The notes: a model not told the origin generated them from the sequence alone. Shown: positions 44,472 to 52,587, counted from the first letter of the stretch. The stretch is 64,000 nucleotides of DNA from Nocardia higoensis (GCF_015477835.1 NZ_JADLQN010000001.1:2294001-2358000), one strand, 5' to 3'. Numbers and translations are program-made.

Positions 44472-44534
44472 ATGAGCATCTTCGATTCAGAAACGATGCA
44501 AATTTCGCCGCGATGTGTCAGGCTCGAAGGGTGA
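44472..44534 (+). CDS. 20-aa leader reading frame coupled to the polyprenyl synthase
   Basis: ATG 44472 is preceded by AGGAGAGAG. The frame begins MSIFDSETMQISPR and ends at TGA 44532-44534, which overlaps the GTG start of the synthase (GTGA). The synthase has no good ribosome binding site of its own, so its translation probably depends on this frame. Confidence 0.5.
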   Translation: MSIFDSETMQISPRCVRLEG

Positions 44535-45673
44535 ACGCACAACGCACCGCGCAGCTGTCTGGAACCGCGCAGTTGCCACGGCCCGCGCCGTCGCCACGTA
44601 CCGGCGAGCCTGCCGTCGGCGAACCGGCCTGGTTCGCGCGGGTGGCGGATACGCTGCGCGCCCACACCGTCGAGTTCGTGGCCGCGCGCTGCGCCGAGGA
44701 TCTGGCGACGCTCGGCTTCGACGAGCCGATGCACGCGGTGGGCGACATCGTCGCGGGCGGCAAAGGTCTGCGACCGACATTGATGTATCTCGGCTGGCGG
44801 TGCGGTGCCGCGGAGTCCGACGCCGCGTTGCGCGCGGCGGCCAGTCTCGAGTTGTTGCACGCGTTCGCGCTGCTGCAGGACGACGTGATGGACGAATCCG
44901 ACTCGCGCCGGGGTCGTCCGTCGGCACACGTCCGACTGGCACGCCGGCATGCCGAGCAGGCGCGGTCGGGGTCCTCGTCGCGCTTCGGAGAGTCGGCGGC
45001 GGTATTGCTGGGCGATCTGTGCCTGGTGTGGGCCGAACGGATGCTGCGCGAAAGCGGCGTCGGCGACGCGGCACTGGCACGCATGTGGCCGCACTACGAC
45101 GCGATGCGCGCCGAGCTGGCGGTCGGGCAACTCGCCGACCTGCTCAACGACGCGGCGCGGCTGCCCTCGCTGGATCAGGTCCTCGACATCGCCCGCCGCA
45201 AATCCGGCAACTACACCGTGCGCCGACCCTTGGAGCTGGGTGCGGCCATGGCAGGCTGCGCCCCGCCGGTGCTGGAGGCGCTCGGCGGCTACGGCTCGCT
45301 CATCGGCGAAGCCTTCCAGATCCGCGACGACCTGCTCGGCCTGTTCGGCCATCCCGCGGTCACCGGCAAGCCCGCGGGCGCCGACCTGCGTGAACGCAAG
45401 GCCACCACGGTCATCGTGCTGGCCGATCAGCTGGCATCCGCTCCGGAGCGCGCTCGGCTGCACGAACTCTGGGCACGTGGCGAATTCGACGACGACGCGG
45501 TGACCGCGGCCCTCACCGTGATCGTCGACAGCGGCGCACCGCAGCGGGCGGAGCAGATGATCAGCGACCGGGTGCAGCGCGCGGAATCCTTCCTCGCGCG
45601 CAGCGGCCTCGATCCTGCTCTCACCTCGGCACTGCGGCAGGTGGCGCAGCGCTGCGCCCACCGCGATCACTGA
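44531..45673 (+). CDS. Polyprenyl (geranylgeranyl-type) diphosphate synthase
   Basis: A 380-aa trans-prenyltransferase that condenses isopentenyl diphosphate with an allylic diphosphate. Both Asp-rich motifs are present: LLQDDVMDESDSRRG (DDxxD) near residue 117 and QIRDDLLGLFG (DDxxG) near residue 265, plus GGKGLRPTLMYLGW near the start. Chain length cannot be called with certainty; two bulky-residue positions before the first motif (LHAFAL) suggest C15-C20 products. GTG 44531 is coupled to the leader. The B12-type regulator upstream suggests a carotenoid or menaquinone precursor role; no other carotenoid gene is present in the window. Confidence 0.9.
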   Translation: MNAQRTAQLSGTAQLPRPAPSPRTGEPAVGEPAWFARVADTLRAHTVEFVAARCAEDLATLGFDEPMHAVGDIVAGGKGLRPTLMYLGWRCGAAESDAALRAAASLELLHAFALLQDDVMDESDSRRGRPSAHVRLARRHAEQARSGSSSRFGESAAVLLGDLCLVWAERMLRESGVGDAALARMWPHYDAMRAELAVGQLADLLNDAARLPSLDQVLDIARRKSGNYTVRRPLELGAAMAGCAPPVLEALGGYGSLIGEAFQIRDDLLGLFGHPAVTGKPAGADLRERKATTVIVLADQLASAPERARLHELWARGEFDDDAVTAALTVIVDSGAPQRAEQMISDRVQRAESFLARSGLDPALTSALRQVAQRCAHRDH

Positions 45674-45804
45674 TCCCCTATCCGAGTGGCGCCGCTTCCC
45701 GGTGTTCGCGTCGATCGACCAGGTCCGCGGCGCCGATCCCGGTGGTGAATTCGTGGATCCGCCGCGGCCCGCCTGCGTGGGCGTCCAGCGGAGGCGTGTC
45801 GCCG

Positions 45805-46152
45805 CCCGCGTTCACAGCCGGAACCGGTGACCTCCGCGAATCTCCCGCCCTCGCCATCGCGCACCGGCTCGTCGAACCCAAGGCCGCCGTCACCGCCTAC
45901 GATCCGCGGGTCCCCGCCTCGAATCATCCCGACTTGGACGAGCTTCGCGTCGTGGACGATCCGTACCTCGTCGCCGAGGAGGCCCGCGCCCTCGTCGTAC
46001 TCACCGAATGGCCCGAATTCCGTGCTCTCGACTGGCCGAGGCCGGCCGACGCCGTCGAGCGAGCGGTTGTCGTCGACACCCGCAACCTGCTCGACGAGAG
46101 TCTGCTCGACGAAACAGGGTTCACGGTGTTCGGCACCGGCATCGCACGCTGA
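45805..46152 (+). pseudogene. C-terminal remnant of a UDP-glucose/GDP-mannose dehydrogenase
   Basis: About 115 codons match only the C-terminal domain of UDP-glucose 6-dehydrogenase: GTGDLRESPALAIAHRLVEP, VTAYDPRVPASNHPDL, ALVVLTEWPEFRALDW and VVVDTRNLLDESLL. The N-terminal NAD-binding and catalytic domains (about 300 residues) are absent and the first conserved Lys in AFKP is lost (AFTAG). No plausible start or ribosome binding site exists. It is read as a decayed gene stump. Confidence 0.75.
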
Positions 46153-46209
46153 GGGTCCCCCGCACGACACGCTGGGCGAGCGCTGTCACGCGCCGCCGCC
46201 GACCGACTG

Positions 46210-46224
46210 TTCCGCTGGACCGAA
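46210..46224. promoter_or_regulatory. Candidate regulator site upstream of the kshA unit
   Basis: TTCCGCTGGACCGAA matches 12 of 15 positions of the palindrome complement TTCCGCTCAACGGAA seen at 52588-52602. It lies 66 bp upstream of the TTG start at 46290. Confidence 0.4.
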
Positions 46225-46289
46225 TTGCTGTGGCTTCCGCCACATCACGGTTCCTAGCCTCGTTCCATCCGAGGAAAGGGATCCGGAAA

Positions 46290-46568
46290 TTGCAGCCGCT
46301 CGCCTGTCGCACCTGTGACGCTCGCGTATCCGTCGCGAAGTACAGCCCCGCTCACACGAGCATCCAATGGACCGCCGGGGCCTCCCGAACCTGCCAGGAG
46401 ATGGTCGCGGCGGGGACCGTCGGCCGCGGCGGCTATCTGCTGCGCTGTGCAGCGCTCGACCGCACGGTCGACGACGCCGTGGCCCGGGGCGAGATCGCCA
46501 TGACCACGCGCACCGAGCCGGCCGTCGCGCCCCTCGCGTCGCCGGAGATCCCCACTTCCCGCCGGTGA
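46290..46568 (+). CDS. Small Cys-containing protein preceding kshA
   Basis: A 92-aa protein with a TTG start (46290); GAGGAAAGG at 46271-46279 is ten bases upstream. The sequence LACRTCDARVSVAKYSPAHTSIQW and then SRTCQEM and LLRCAAL gives a Cys-x-x-Cys plus two further cysteines, which suggests a small metal- or disulfide-containing protein. I recognise the pattern as one that recurs near oxygenase genes but cannot name a family. It is 56 bp upstream of kshA on the same strand, so a helper role for the oxygenase is possible. Confidence 0.6.
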   Translation: MQPLACRTCDARVSVAKYSPAHTSIQWTAGASRTCQEMVAAGTVGRGGYLLRCAALDRTVDDAVARGEIAMTTRTEPAVAPLASPEIPTSRR

Positions 46569-46624
46569 CCACAGACCGCACACCCCGTGCCCGTTCGAGT
46601 ACCTACACATCACTGGAGACGCCC

Positions 46625-47761
46625 ATGACCGTCGAGCAGGAGCGGATCGAAATCCGCAATATCGATACCGGAGCCAATCCGACGCGTTTCGCGCGGGGCT
46701 GGCACTGCATCGGGTTGGCCAAGAACTTCCGTGACGGCACGCCGCACCAGGTCAAGGTGTTCGGCACCGAGGTCGTGGTGTTCGCCGACTCTGCCGGCGA
46801 GATCCACGTGCTCGACGCCTACTGCAGGCACATGGGCGGCAATCTCGCGCGTGGCGAGATCAAGGGCGACACGATCGCCTGCCCGTTCCACGACTGGCGG
46901 TGGAACGGCAAGGGCCGATGCGAGTCGGTTCCCTACGCGCGCCGCACGCCCAAGGTCGCCCGCACCCGGGCCTGGACCACGATGGAACGCAACGGCGTGC
47001 TGCTGGTGTGGCACTGCCCCCAGGATTCGCAACCGCCCGCGGAACTGGCGATCCCGGAGATCGAGGGCTACGACGACGGGCTGTGGAGCGATTGGACCTG
47101 GACGACGATCCACGTCGAGGGTTCACACTGCCGTGAGATCGTCGACAACGTCGTCGACATGGCGCACTTCTTCTACGTGCACTACCAGATGCCCGAATAC
47201 TTCAAGAACGTCTTCGACGGTCACATCGCCGGACAGCACATGCGCTCCTACGGCCGCGACGACATCAAGACCGGTGTGCAGATGGATCTTCCGGAGGCGC
47301 AGACCATTTCGGACGCGTTCTACTACGGTCCTTCCTTCATGCTCGACACGATCCACACCGTCGCCGAGGGCGCCACCGTCGAATCCAAGCTCATCAACTG
47401 CCATTATCCGGTGACCTCGAACTCCTTCGTCCTCCAGTTCGGCACGATTGTCAAGAAGATCGACGGGATGACCGAGGAACAGACCGCGGAGATGGCCACA
47501 CTGTTCACCGATGGTCTCGAAGAGCAGTTCACGCAGGACATCGAGATCTGGAAACACAAGACCCGCATCGAGAACCCGCTGCTCACCGAAGAGGACGGGC
47601 CCGTCTACCAGCTCCGCCGCTGGTACAGCCAGTTCTACGTCGATCTCGAGGACGTCACTCCGGAGATGACCCAACGCTTCGAATTCGAGGTCGACACCTC
47701 TCGCGCGTTGGAGTCCTGGCACAGGGAGGTCGCGGAGAACCTCTCAGCCTCCGGCGAGTGA
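46625..47761 (+). CDS. kshA: 3-ketosteroid-9-alpha-monooxygenase oxygenase subunit (KshA-like)
   Basis: A 378-aa Rieske non-haem iron oxygenase. The Rieske centre is CRHMGGN with CPFHDW (C-x-H and C-x2-H), near residues 67-89. The mononuclear iron ligands are in NVVDMAHFFYVHYQMP (two His) with an Asp in QDIEIWKHK. The overall form matches KshA, which hydroxylates C9 of 3-ketosteroids to open ring B, with KshB as reductase; a KshB-like gene lies at 56830. KshA paralogues differ in substrate (sterol, cholate and others). The 3' end overlaps the convergent TetR gene by 18 bp. Confidence 0.9.
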   Translation: MTVEQERIEIRNIDTGANPTRFARGWHCIGLAKNFRDGTPHQVKVFGTEVVVFADSAGEIHVLDAYCRHMGGNLARGEIKGDTIACPFHDWRWNGKGRCESVPYARRTPKVARTRAWTTMERNGVLLVWHCPQDSQPPAELAIPEIEGYDDGLWSDWTWTTIHVEGSHCREIVDNVVDMAHFFYVHYQMPEYFKNVFDGHIAGQHMRSYGRDDIKTGVQMDLPEAQTISDAFYYGPSFMLDTIHTVAEGATVESKLINCHYPVTSNSFVLQFGTIVKKIDGMTEEQTAEMATLFTDGLEEQFTQDIEIWKHKTRIENPLLTEEDGPVYQLRRWYSQFYVDLEDVTPEMTQRFEFEVDTSRALESWHREVAENLSASGE

Positions 47762-48373
47762 GCTCGTTTCCCGCTCCGCCCCGATCGGGGCGGAGCGGGG
47801 TCGCATGCCGTCGACGAACACCGAGATCACGGTCCGGGCGAGGTCGGACAGGGTGTACTCGGGGGACGGCCGGAACCAGCGCGAGGCATGCCAGACCGCG
47901 TCGTAGACGAGTTCACGGAAGACCTCCGGATCGATGTCCGCGCGGAGATCCCCCGCCGCGACGCCGTCGCTGATGGCATCACGCCAGGCGATCTCCATCA
48001 TGTCCGCGGTGGCCGCCATATCGGCCTCCACCACACGTTCACGCATGTATTCGCCTTCGCGGCGCCAGATCGAGGTGGCACCGTGGTAGTCCTCGCTGGT
48101 CGCCAGCGCGATCTCGGCGAGCGCCTCGAGCCGCTGCACGGGCGGCAGATTCCGCGCCAGCACCTGCTTGCACCGGTTCGACAGATCCTCGATGTACTCG
48201 CGGATGAGCTCCGTGACGATCGCTTCCTTGGACGGGAAGTAGTGATAGAGCGCGCCCGAATACACCCCTACCGCATCGGCGATCTCACGGATGGTCGTCG
48301 CGGAAACTCCCTTGCGAGCGAAGATCTCAGCCGAACGGTCGAGGATCAGCCTTTTGCGTTCCTGCGGGTCCAC
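47744..48373 (-). CDS. TetR-family regulator, KstR2-like
   Basis: A 209-aa TetR protein. The HTH is ATTIREIADAVGVYSGALYHYFPSKEAIV; the C-terminal domain has VWHASRWFRPSPEYTLSDL, which resembles the KstR2 group that senses steroid-derived CoA esters. GTG 48373 is chosen since GGGG lies about six bases upstream; a longer form from 48445 lacks a site. The inverted repeat at 48447 is a likely operator. It would control the kshA cluster and perhaps the divergent regulators. Confidence 0.85.
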   Translation of the reverse strand: MDPQERKRLILDRSAEIFARKGVSATTIREIADAVGVYSGALYHYFPSKEAIVTELIREYIEDLSNRCKQVLARNLPPVQRLEALAEIALATSEDYHGATSIWRREGEYMRERVVEADMAATADMMEIAWRDAISDGVAAGDLRADIDPEVFRELVYDAVWHASRWFRPSPEYTLSDLARTVISVFVDGMRPRSAPIGAERETSSLAGG

Positions 48374-48446
48374 GGTCTTTCCCCTGTCGGATTCGGCGCG
48401 GTCGGATACGGGCGCGGCGTGCCTGGGAGCTGAATTGTGCCACATC

Positions 48447-48468
48447 CATTGATCAAGTGGTCAATGGG
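48447..48468. promoter_or_regulatory. Probable TetR operator
   Basis: An imperfect 22-bp palindrome with arms CCATTGA and TCAATGG (nine of eleven pairs match) lies 74-95 bp upstream of the TetR start. The CATTGAT core recurs at the IclR promoters at 49370 and 50126. Confidence 0.6.
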
Positions 48469-48565
48469 CTTCGAAATGAGGATGTCACTGGCGGATTCGA
48501 TCGCATCACCGGCCACACCCCGGCAGTCGACGGCGGGCCGTCGCTCCTGCGCCGACCCGGGCGCA

Positions 48566-49318
48566 TCATCCCGCTCGTCGCCCAGAGCCGTCCCCGCCGA
48601 GACTCTGCCAGATCACGTGCGCCGCGGATCGCACCGCCCCGGCCAAAGTCACGCTGTCCACGTGGTCAACCGGGCCGGTTACCGAGACCGCGCCCACACA
48701 GGTGCGGCCGTTGCCGATGGCAGCGGCCACACACGCGACGCCCGCGACACACTCCTCGCGTTCGTAGGCCACGCGCTGCTGACGGATCCGGGCGATCTCA
48801 TGGCGCGGCAGCGCAGGGATACCCGTCGACCTCGGCGCCCCGTCGGCCGAGCCGTCGACCGCCGGACCGCTCCGGGAATGCGCGACGAGCGCCTTGCCCA
48901 ACGCGGTCCGCAGAGCCGGCTGCCGCCCTCCGATGCGAGAAGGAATCGGGACCCGACCATAGCCGACCTTGTCGAGGTAACGCACGTCATTGCCGTCGAG
49001 CACGGCCAAGTGAACGATCAAACCGCTCGTCGCGTGCAGTTCGTGCAGGACCGGATGGGCAGCTCGGTGCAAGCTGTCGTGTTGCTGTGCGAGAGCGCCC
49101 CATTCGAACATCCTGCGGCTCAGCGCGTAGGCCTGACCGTTCCTACTGACCCACTCCAGTTCGACGAGCCGGGAAAGCAACCGGTGCGTCGAGGACCGAG
49201 GCAATCCGGTCCGGCCCGCCAACTGGGACAGGGTCATCTCGCCGCCGTCACGCAACTCGTCGAGTAGAGCCGCGACGCGGTCGATGACGGCCGGGGAGAA
49301 GTCGTCGCCGTTCTTCAC
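48566..49318 (-). CDS. IclR-family regulator 1
   Basis: A 250-aa IclR regulator. The winged helix lies at about residues 8-70 (MTLSQLAGRTGLPRSSTHRLLSRLVELEWV) and the effector-binding domain follows, with GKVGYGRVPIPSRIGGRQPALRTALGKA being the usual signature region in slightly altered form. GTG 49318 has GGAGG five bases upstream; ATG 49330 is a weaker choice. A second IclR gene follows upstream on the same strand. Together they sit between kshA and the HsaC-like gene and are the best candidates for control of the latter genes. Confidence 0.9.
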   Translation of the reverse strand: MKNGDDFSPAVIDRVAALLDELRDGGEMTLSQLAGRTGLPRSSTHRLLSRLVELEWVSRNGQAYALSRRMFEWGALAQQHDSLHRAAHPVLHELHATSGLIVHLAVLDGNDVRYLDKVGYGRVPIPSRIGGRQPALRTALGKALVAHSRSGPAVDGSADGAPRSTGIPALPRHEIARIRQQRVAYEREECVAGVACVAAAIGNGRTCVGAVSVTGPVDHVDSVTLAGAVRSAAHVIWQSLGGDGSGRRAG

Positions 49319-49369
49319 GGAAACCTCCATCGGTGAGCAGGCCGGCGGGGCCTGGAAGAGCAGGTCATA

Positions 49370-49385
49370 GATCAATCGATCAATC
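49370..49385. repeat. Tandem GATCAATC upstream of IclR regulator 1
   Basis: GATCAATC is repeated directly at 49370-49377 and 49378-49385. The reverse complement, GATTGATC, also occurs in the palindrome upstream of IclR regulator 2 (50131-50138), so both regulators may share an operator element. The sequence overlaps the 3' end of regulator 2. Confidence 0.55.
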
Positions 49386-50099
49386 ACTGACCGAGCCGAC
49401 GACAGCAGGAGCACAGCGCCGGCGAGAAGCGATGTCGCGACCTGCGCCTCGGGCGAGCTCGGAGGCCAACGAATCGACGGCCGAGGCGAGGTCGCGGACG
49501 GCGCCGTCCAGCTTTCGCCCGGCCGGACCGCTCAGCGACAGCGCGGCGATCTCATCTCGCCCCGCCTCGAAGCCGACGGTCAGACAGCGCACCTGCCCGC
49601 CCGAACCACCCGGCACGACACACTCCCGCAGGACCGGCCCGCGCCCCGCGCGCACCGCGAGCAGGGCGGCACCCTCGACAGCGCCCTGGGCACGACGGCG
49701 CTGCCCGGGCCGGGTGCGCAACGCCGCCGCCGCCCAGCGTCCACCGATCTGCTCCAGGACCAGCAGCTCGTCACCCTCGAGGACGATCAGACGAACAGCC
49801 ATCCCGGTGCGTTTGTGCAACCGGTACATGAGCGGGGCGGCAGCTCGGTAGATCCGGTCGTGAGCGCGCGCCTCGGAGCCGAGCTCGACCATCTTCGGAC
49901 CGAGGTGATAACTGGTGCCGTTGCGGCGCAGCCAACCGACATCGACCAGCTGCGACAGCATCCGGTGGGCCGAAGAACGGGGGAAGCCCGCGCGCTCGGC
50001 AAGCTCGGTGAGCGTCAAGCCATCGCGTTCGCGGAAAGGTTCGAGAAGCAGGAGAACCCGCCCCATGACGGTCTGAGATCGATCGGCTACAGCGGTCAC
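49380..50099 (-). CDS. IclR-family regulator 2
   Basis: A 239-aa IclR regulator: the HTH reads LTLTELAERAGFPRSSAHRMLSQLVDVGWL and the effector domain begins YHLGPKMVELGSEARAHDRIYRAAAPL. It is related to regulator 1 but clearly divergent. The start is GTG 50099, with GGAG five bases upstream; ATGs further up are inside the operator region. The tail (ARGAGRDIASRRRCAPAVVG) is basic and unlike regulator 1. IclR pairs often control aromatic or steroid ring degradation. Confidence 0.9.
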   Translation of the reverse strand: MTAVADRSQTVMGRVLLLLEPFRERDGLTLTELAERAGFPRSSAHRMLSQLVDVGWLRRNGTSYHLGPKMVELGSEARAHDRIYRAAAPLMYRLHKRTGMAVRLIVLEGDELLVLEQIGGRWAAAALRTRPGQRRRAQGAVEGAALLAVRAGRGPVLRECVVPGGSGGQVRCLTVGFEAGRDEIAALSLSGPAGRKLDGAVRDLASAVDSLASELARGAGRDIASRRRCAPAVVGSVSD

Positions 50100-50125
50100 G
50101 TGCACTCCAGAAACACAACGGATAG

Positions 50126-50151
50126 TCATTGATTGATCAGACAATCAATGA
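50126..50151. promoter_or_regulatory. Operator palindrome upstream of IclR regulator 2
   Basis: A perfect inverted repeat with ten-base arms TCATTGATTG and CAATCAATGA around a six-base spacer lies 27 bp upstream of the regulator start. It is AT-rich against the GC-rich background, as expected for a functional site. Confidence 0.7.
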
Positions 50152-50230
50152 ACTGACCATACCCTAGCCGCGGGGTCGCTGTGAAGGGAATCACTGCCGG
50201 TGAGCGAGGGCGCTCCGGAGATCGGCGACA

Positions 50231-50270
50231 CGGAAGAAGCACCGCGGCTACCGCCGCGGTGCTTCTTCCG
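50231..50270. terminator. Strong hairpin terminator
   Basis: A perfect 17-bp stem, CGGAAGAAGCACCGCGG with its complement, around a six-base loop. It lies 28 bp past the stop of the HsaC-like gene on the minus strand and insulates the IclR genes from the catabolic operon. Confidence 0.85.
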
Positions 50271-50297
50271 ACATGCGCCCAGCGCCGCGGGCGAGGA

Positions 50298-51254
50298 TCA
50301 GCCTGCCTGCGGAACGAACGCCTTCAACGGCTCCGAACCCGACTGGTCGTGGCCCCAGTACGCGTCCGCGGTGATTTCCTCGGAGGTGTAGTAGCGCTCG
50401 TCCACGAGCATGCCGTCGGTGCCGAACTCCAGATCCCAGCCGCCGGGGGCGCGGACATAGAACGAGATCATCTTGTCGTTGGTGTGCCTGCCCAGCGTCG
50501 AGGAGATCGAGAACTTCTGCCGGTTCACGCGATCCAAGGCCTGGCCGACCGCGTCGAGGGTGTCGACCTCGGTCATCAGATGCACCAGGCCGGGCTCGTC
50601 CGTCGGCGGGGCCGGGCACAGCGCGAGACTGTGATGGCGCTGGTTGATACCGAGGAAGCGCACCCGGTTCAGGCCCTCTTCGTCCAGGCGGATCGACCCG
50701 CGGGGCAGGAAGCCCAGCACCCGGGTGTAGAACGCGTACGACTCGGCGAACTTCGCCGAGGGCAGCACCACGTGGCCGAGACCGTGCGCACCGGTCACCC
50801 ATCGCCCAGCGTATGGAGTCACCAGCGGACTGTGGTCGAGAACCGGTCCGAAGAACGCCTCGAGGCGAGTTCCGGCCGGATCGTCGAACGCGATGGCCTG
50901 CTCGACGTCCAGATAGCCGCATTCCGTGCGCGAGAGCACCTCGACAGCGCGTCCGGACTTCTCCACCGCCTCACGCACCCGCTGGAGCGCGAATTCGTCG
51001 CGGACCTCCCAACCGACGGCCAGCGCCCGGTCGGAATCACCGGGCAGCACCGCGATGCGAGCGCGGCGTTCGTCGACGCGGGCGTAGAGCGCCTCCGGGT
51101 CGGGGCCGGAGCCCACGGCCATGCCGAGGCCGTCGATGAGCAGTTCACGCCAACGCGGCACGTCCCGGCTCTGGACCCGGAGATAGCCGAGGCCACGCAA
51201 TTCGGTGACAGGAGGTTCGGTCTCGGGAAGTTCGGGCACAGCGGATTCAGGCAT
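50298..51254 (-). CDS. Extradiol ring-cleavage dioxygenase, HsaC/BphC-like
   Basis: A 318-aa type I extradiol dioxygenase with two VOC modules. The Fe(II) ligands are His in GAHGLGHVVLPS, His in PGLVHLMTEVD and Glu in GGWDLEFGTDG; the catalytic His is in NQRHHSLALCP and Tyr in SFYVRAPG. In steroid degradation HsaC cleaves the catechol 3,4-DHSA; this protein has similar layout but is not close enough to fix the substrate. GGAAGAG stands five bases before ATG 51254. It is likely co-transcribed with the HsaA-like gene 44 bp upstream. Confidence 0.88.
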   Translation of the reverse strand: MPESAVPELPETEPPVTELRGLGYLRVQSRDVPRWRELLIDGLGMAVGSGPDPEALYARVDERRARIAVLPGDSDRALAVGWEVRDEFALQRVREAVEKSGRAVEVLSRTECGYLDVEQAIAFDDPAGTRLEAFFGPVLDHSPLVTPYAGRWVTGAHGLGHVVLPSAKFAESYAFYTRVLGFLPRGSIRLDEEGLNRVRFLGINQRHHSLALCPAPPTDEPGLVHLMTEVDTLDAVGQALDRVNRQKFSISSTLGRHTNDKMISFYVRAPGGWDLEFGTDGMLVDERYYTSEEITADAYWGHDQSGSEPLKAFVPQAG

Positions 51255-51255
51255 T

Positions 51256-51285
51256 GTTCTCTTCCTCGAAGTTCTCTTCCACGAA
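51256..51285. repeat. Tandem 15-bp repeat carrying a duplicated ribosome binding site
   Basis: GTTCTCTTCCTCGAA (51256-51270) is followed at once by GTTCTCTTCCACGAA (51271-51285), one mismatch. On the coding (minus) strand each copy contains GGAAGAG, so the HsaC-like gene has two ribosome binding sites in series. Confidence 0.7.
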
Positions 51286-51298
51286 AAATGAAGCGGCG

Positions 51299-52471
51299 TC
51301 AGATCATCGCGCGGTACGGACCCTGCGGGTCACCGCCGAGCTGCGTGAGAGCGGCAGAGTGGTAGATCGTGCCCGGCACGTGGATGGCGTGTGTCAGGCC
51401 GACATGGGCGTCGCGCCAGAACCGCTGCATCGGCGTCTTCAGGTGCGCCGCCGCGCCGCCGGCCCGGGCGAAGACCTCGTCCATCGCACGCACCGCGCGC
51501 CATGCCGCCGAAATCTGGGTGCGCCGACCGATGGCGCGTTCCTCGAATTCGATCTCCTCGCCACGGTCGACCCTGTCCCAGAACCGATCGACCGTGTCGA
51601 GCAGCGTCACGCGGGACGCGGCGATTTCCGCCGCCGCCTCGCTGAGGGCGAACAGGACATAGGGATCCTCCCTGATGGGAACGCCGGTGACCTGGACGCG
51701 CTCTTTCTGCGCCGCGATGTAGCAAGCCAACGCGCCCTCGGTCATACCGATCAGCGACGAGGTGATGCCCAGCGGGAAGAGGTAAGAGAACGGGAAGCGG
51801 TACAGCGTCTCGTCACGACCCGCGTGCCGCCAGCCGTTGCCGCTGAGCACGATCTCGGCGTCGATCGTGCGATGTTCCGGCAGAAAGGCGTCCTTGACGA
51901 CCAGATCCTTGGAACCGGTACCGCGCAGACCGATCACATTCCAGCTGTCGTGATCGATCTCGTAATCCGAACGCGGGAGCACCACGTGCAGCACCTGGCC
52001 GGTGCGGTTGCCGTCCTTGTCACCGACGGCGGCGCCGATCATGACCCAGCCACAGTGGTCGGTGCCGGAGGAGAACGACCACCGGCCGTTGAGGATGTAG
52101 CCGCCCTCCACGGGGACGGCCACGCCCATCGGCGCGTACGGCGAGGCCATCCACATGTCGTTGTCCTCGCCCCAGATCTCCTCCTGCGCCTTGGGATCGA
52201 AGAAGGCCAGTTCCCAGGGATGCACGCCCACGATGCCCGCCACCCAGCCCGCCGCGCCGTCGAGCGCGCCGAGAGCCATGATCGTTTCGGCGGCCTCGCG
52301 GGGATGGCCTTCCAAGCCGCCGTACTCTGCCGGCTGGAACATCCGCACGATGCCCGAGTCACGCAGGTGCCTGGCGGTCGCGTCGGGAAGCCGCATCAGC
52401 GACTCGCCTTCGGCGGCTCCGGCGCGGATCTCCTCCGCGTGCCGCATGATGTTGTCCAATACGTGGCCCAT
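51299..52471 (-). CDS. Flavin-dependent monooxygenase oxygenase component, HsaA-like (acyl-CoA dehydrogenase fold)
   Basis: A 390-aa acyl-CoA-dehydrogenase-fold hydroxylase of the HsaA/HpaH class. It has MRLPDATARHLRDSGIVRMFQPAEYGGLEGHP at the N-terminus, a central flavin region (ILNGRWSFSSGTDHCGWVMIGA) and a C-terminal helical part (FWRDAHVGLTHAIHVPGTIYH). With a flavin reductase partner (55031 gene) it would add a hydroxyl ortho to a phenol, giving the catechol for the dioxygenase. AGGAGAG lies five bases before ATG 52471. Confidence 0.88.
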   Translation of the reverse strand: MGHVLDNIMRHAEEIRAGAAEGESLMRLPDATARHLRDSGIVRMFQPAEYGGLEGHPREAAETIMALGALDGAAGWVAGIVGVHPWELAFFDPKAQEEIWGEDNDMWMASPYAPMGVAVPVEGGYILNGRWSFSSGTDHCGWVMIGAAVGDKDGNRTGQVLHVVLPRSDYEIDHDSWNVIGLRGTGSKDLVVKDAFLPEHRTIDAEIVLSGNGWRHAGRDETLYRFPFSYLFPLGITSSLIGMTEGALACYIAAQKERVQVTGVPIREDPYVLFALSEAAAEIAASRVTLLDTVDRFWDRVDRGEEIEFEERAIGRRTQISAAWRAVRAMDEVFARAGGAAAHLKTPMQRFWRDAHVGLTHAIHVPGTIYHSAALTQLGGDPQGPYRAMI

Positions 52472-52587
52472 GGTGTCTCTCCTGGAATTCGGCCCCGTCG
52501 ACGAGGGACGGAAACTGCTCGGCCCCGCGCACCGCGCGGGTGTGATGCGACAAACACTCCCAGCGCGAATGTGATCGCACACCCCGC

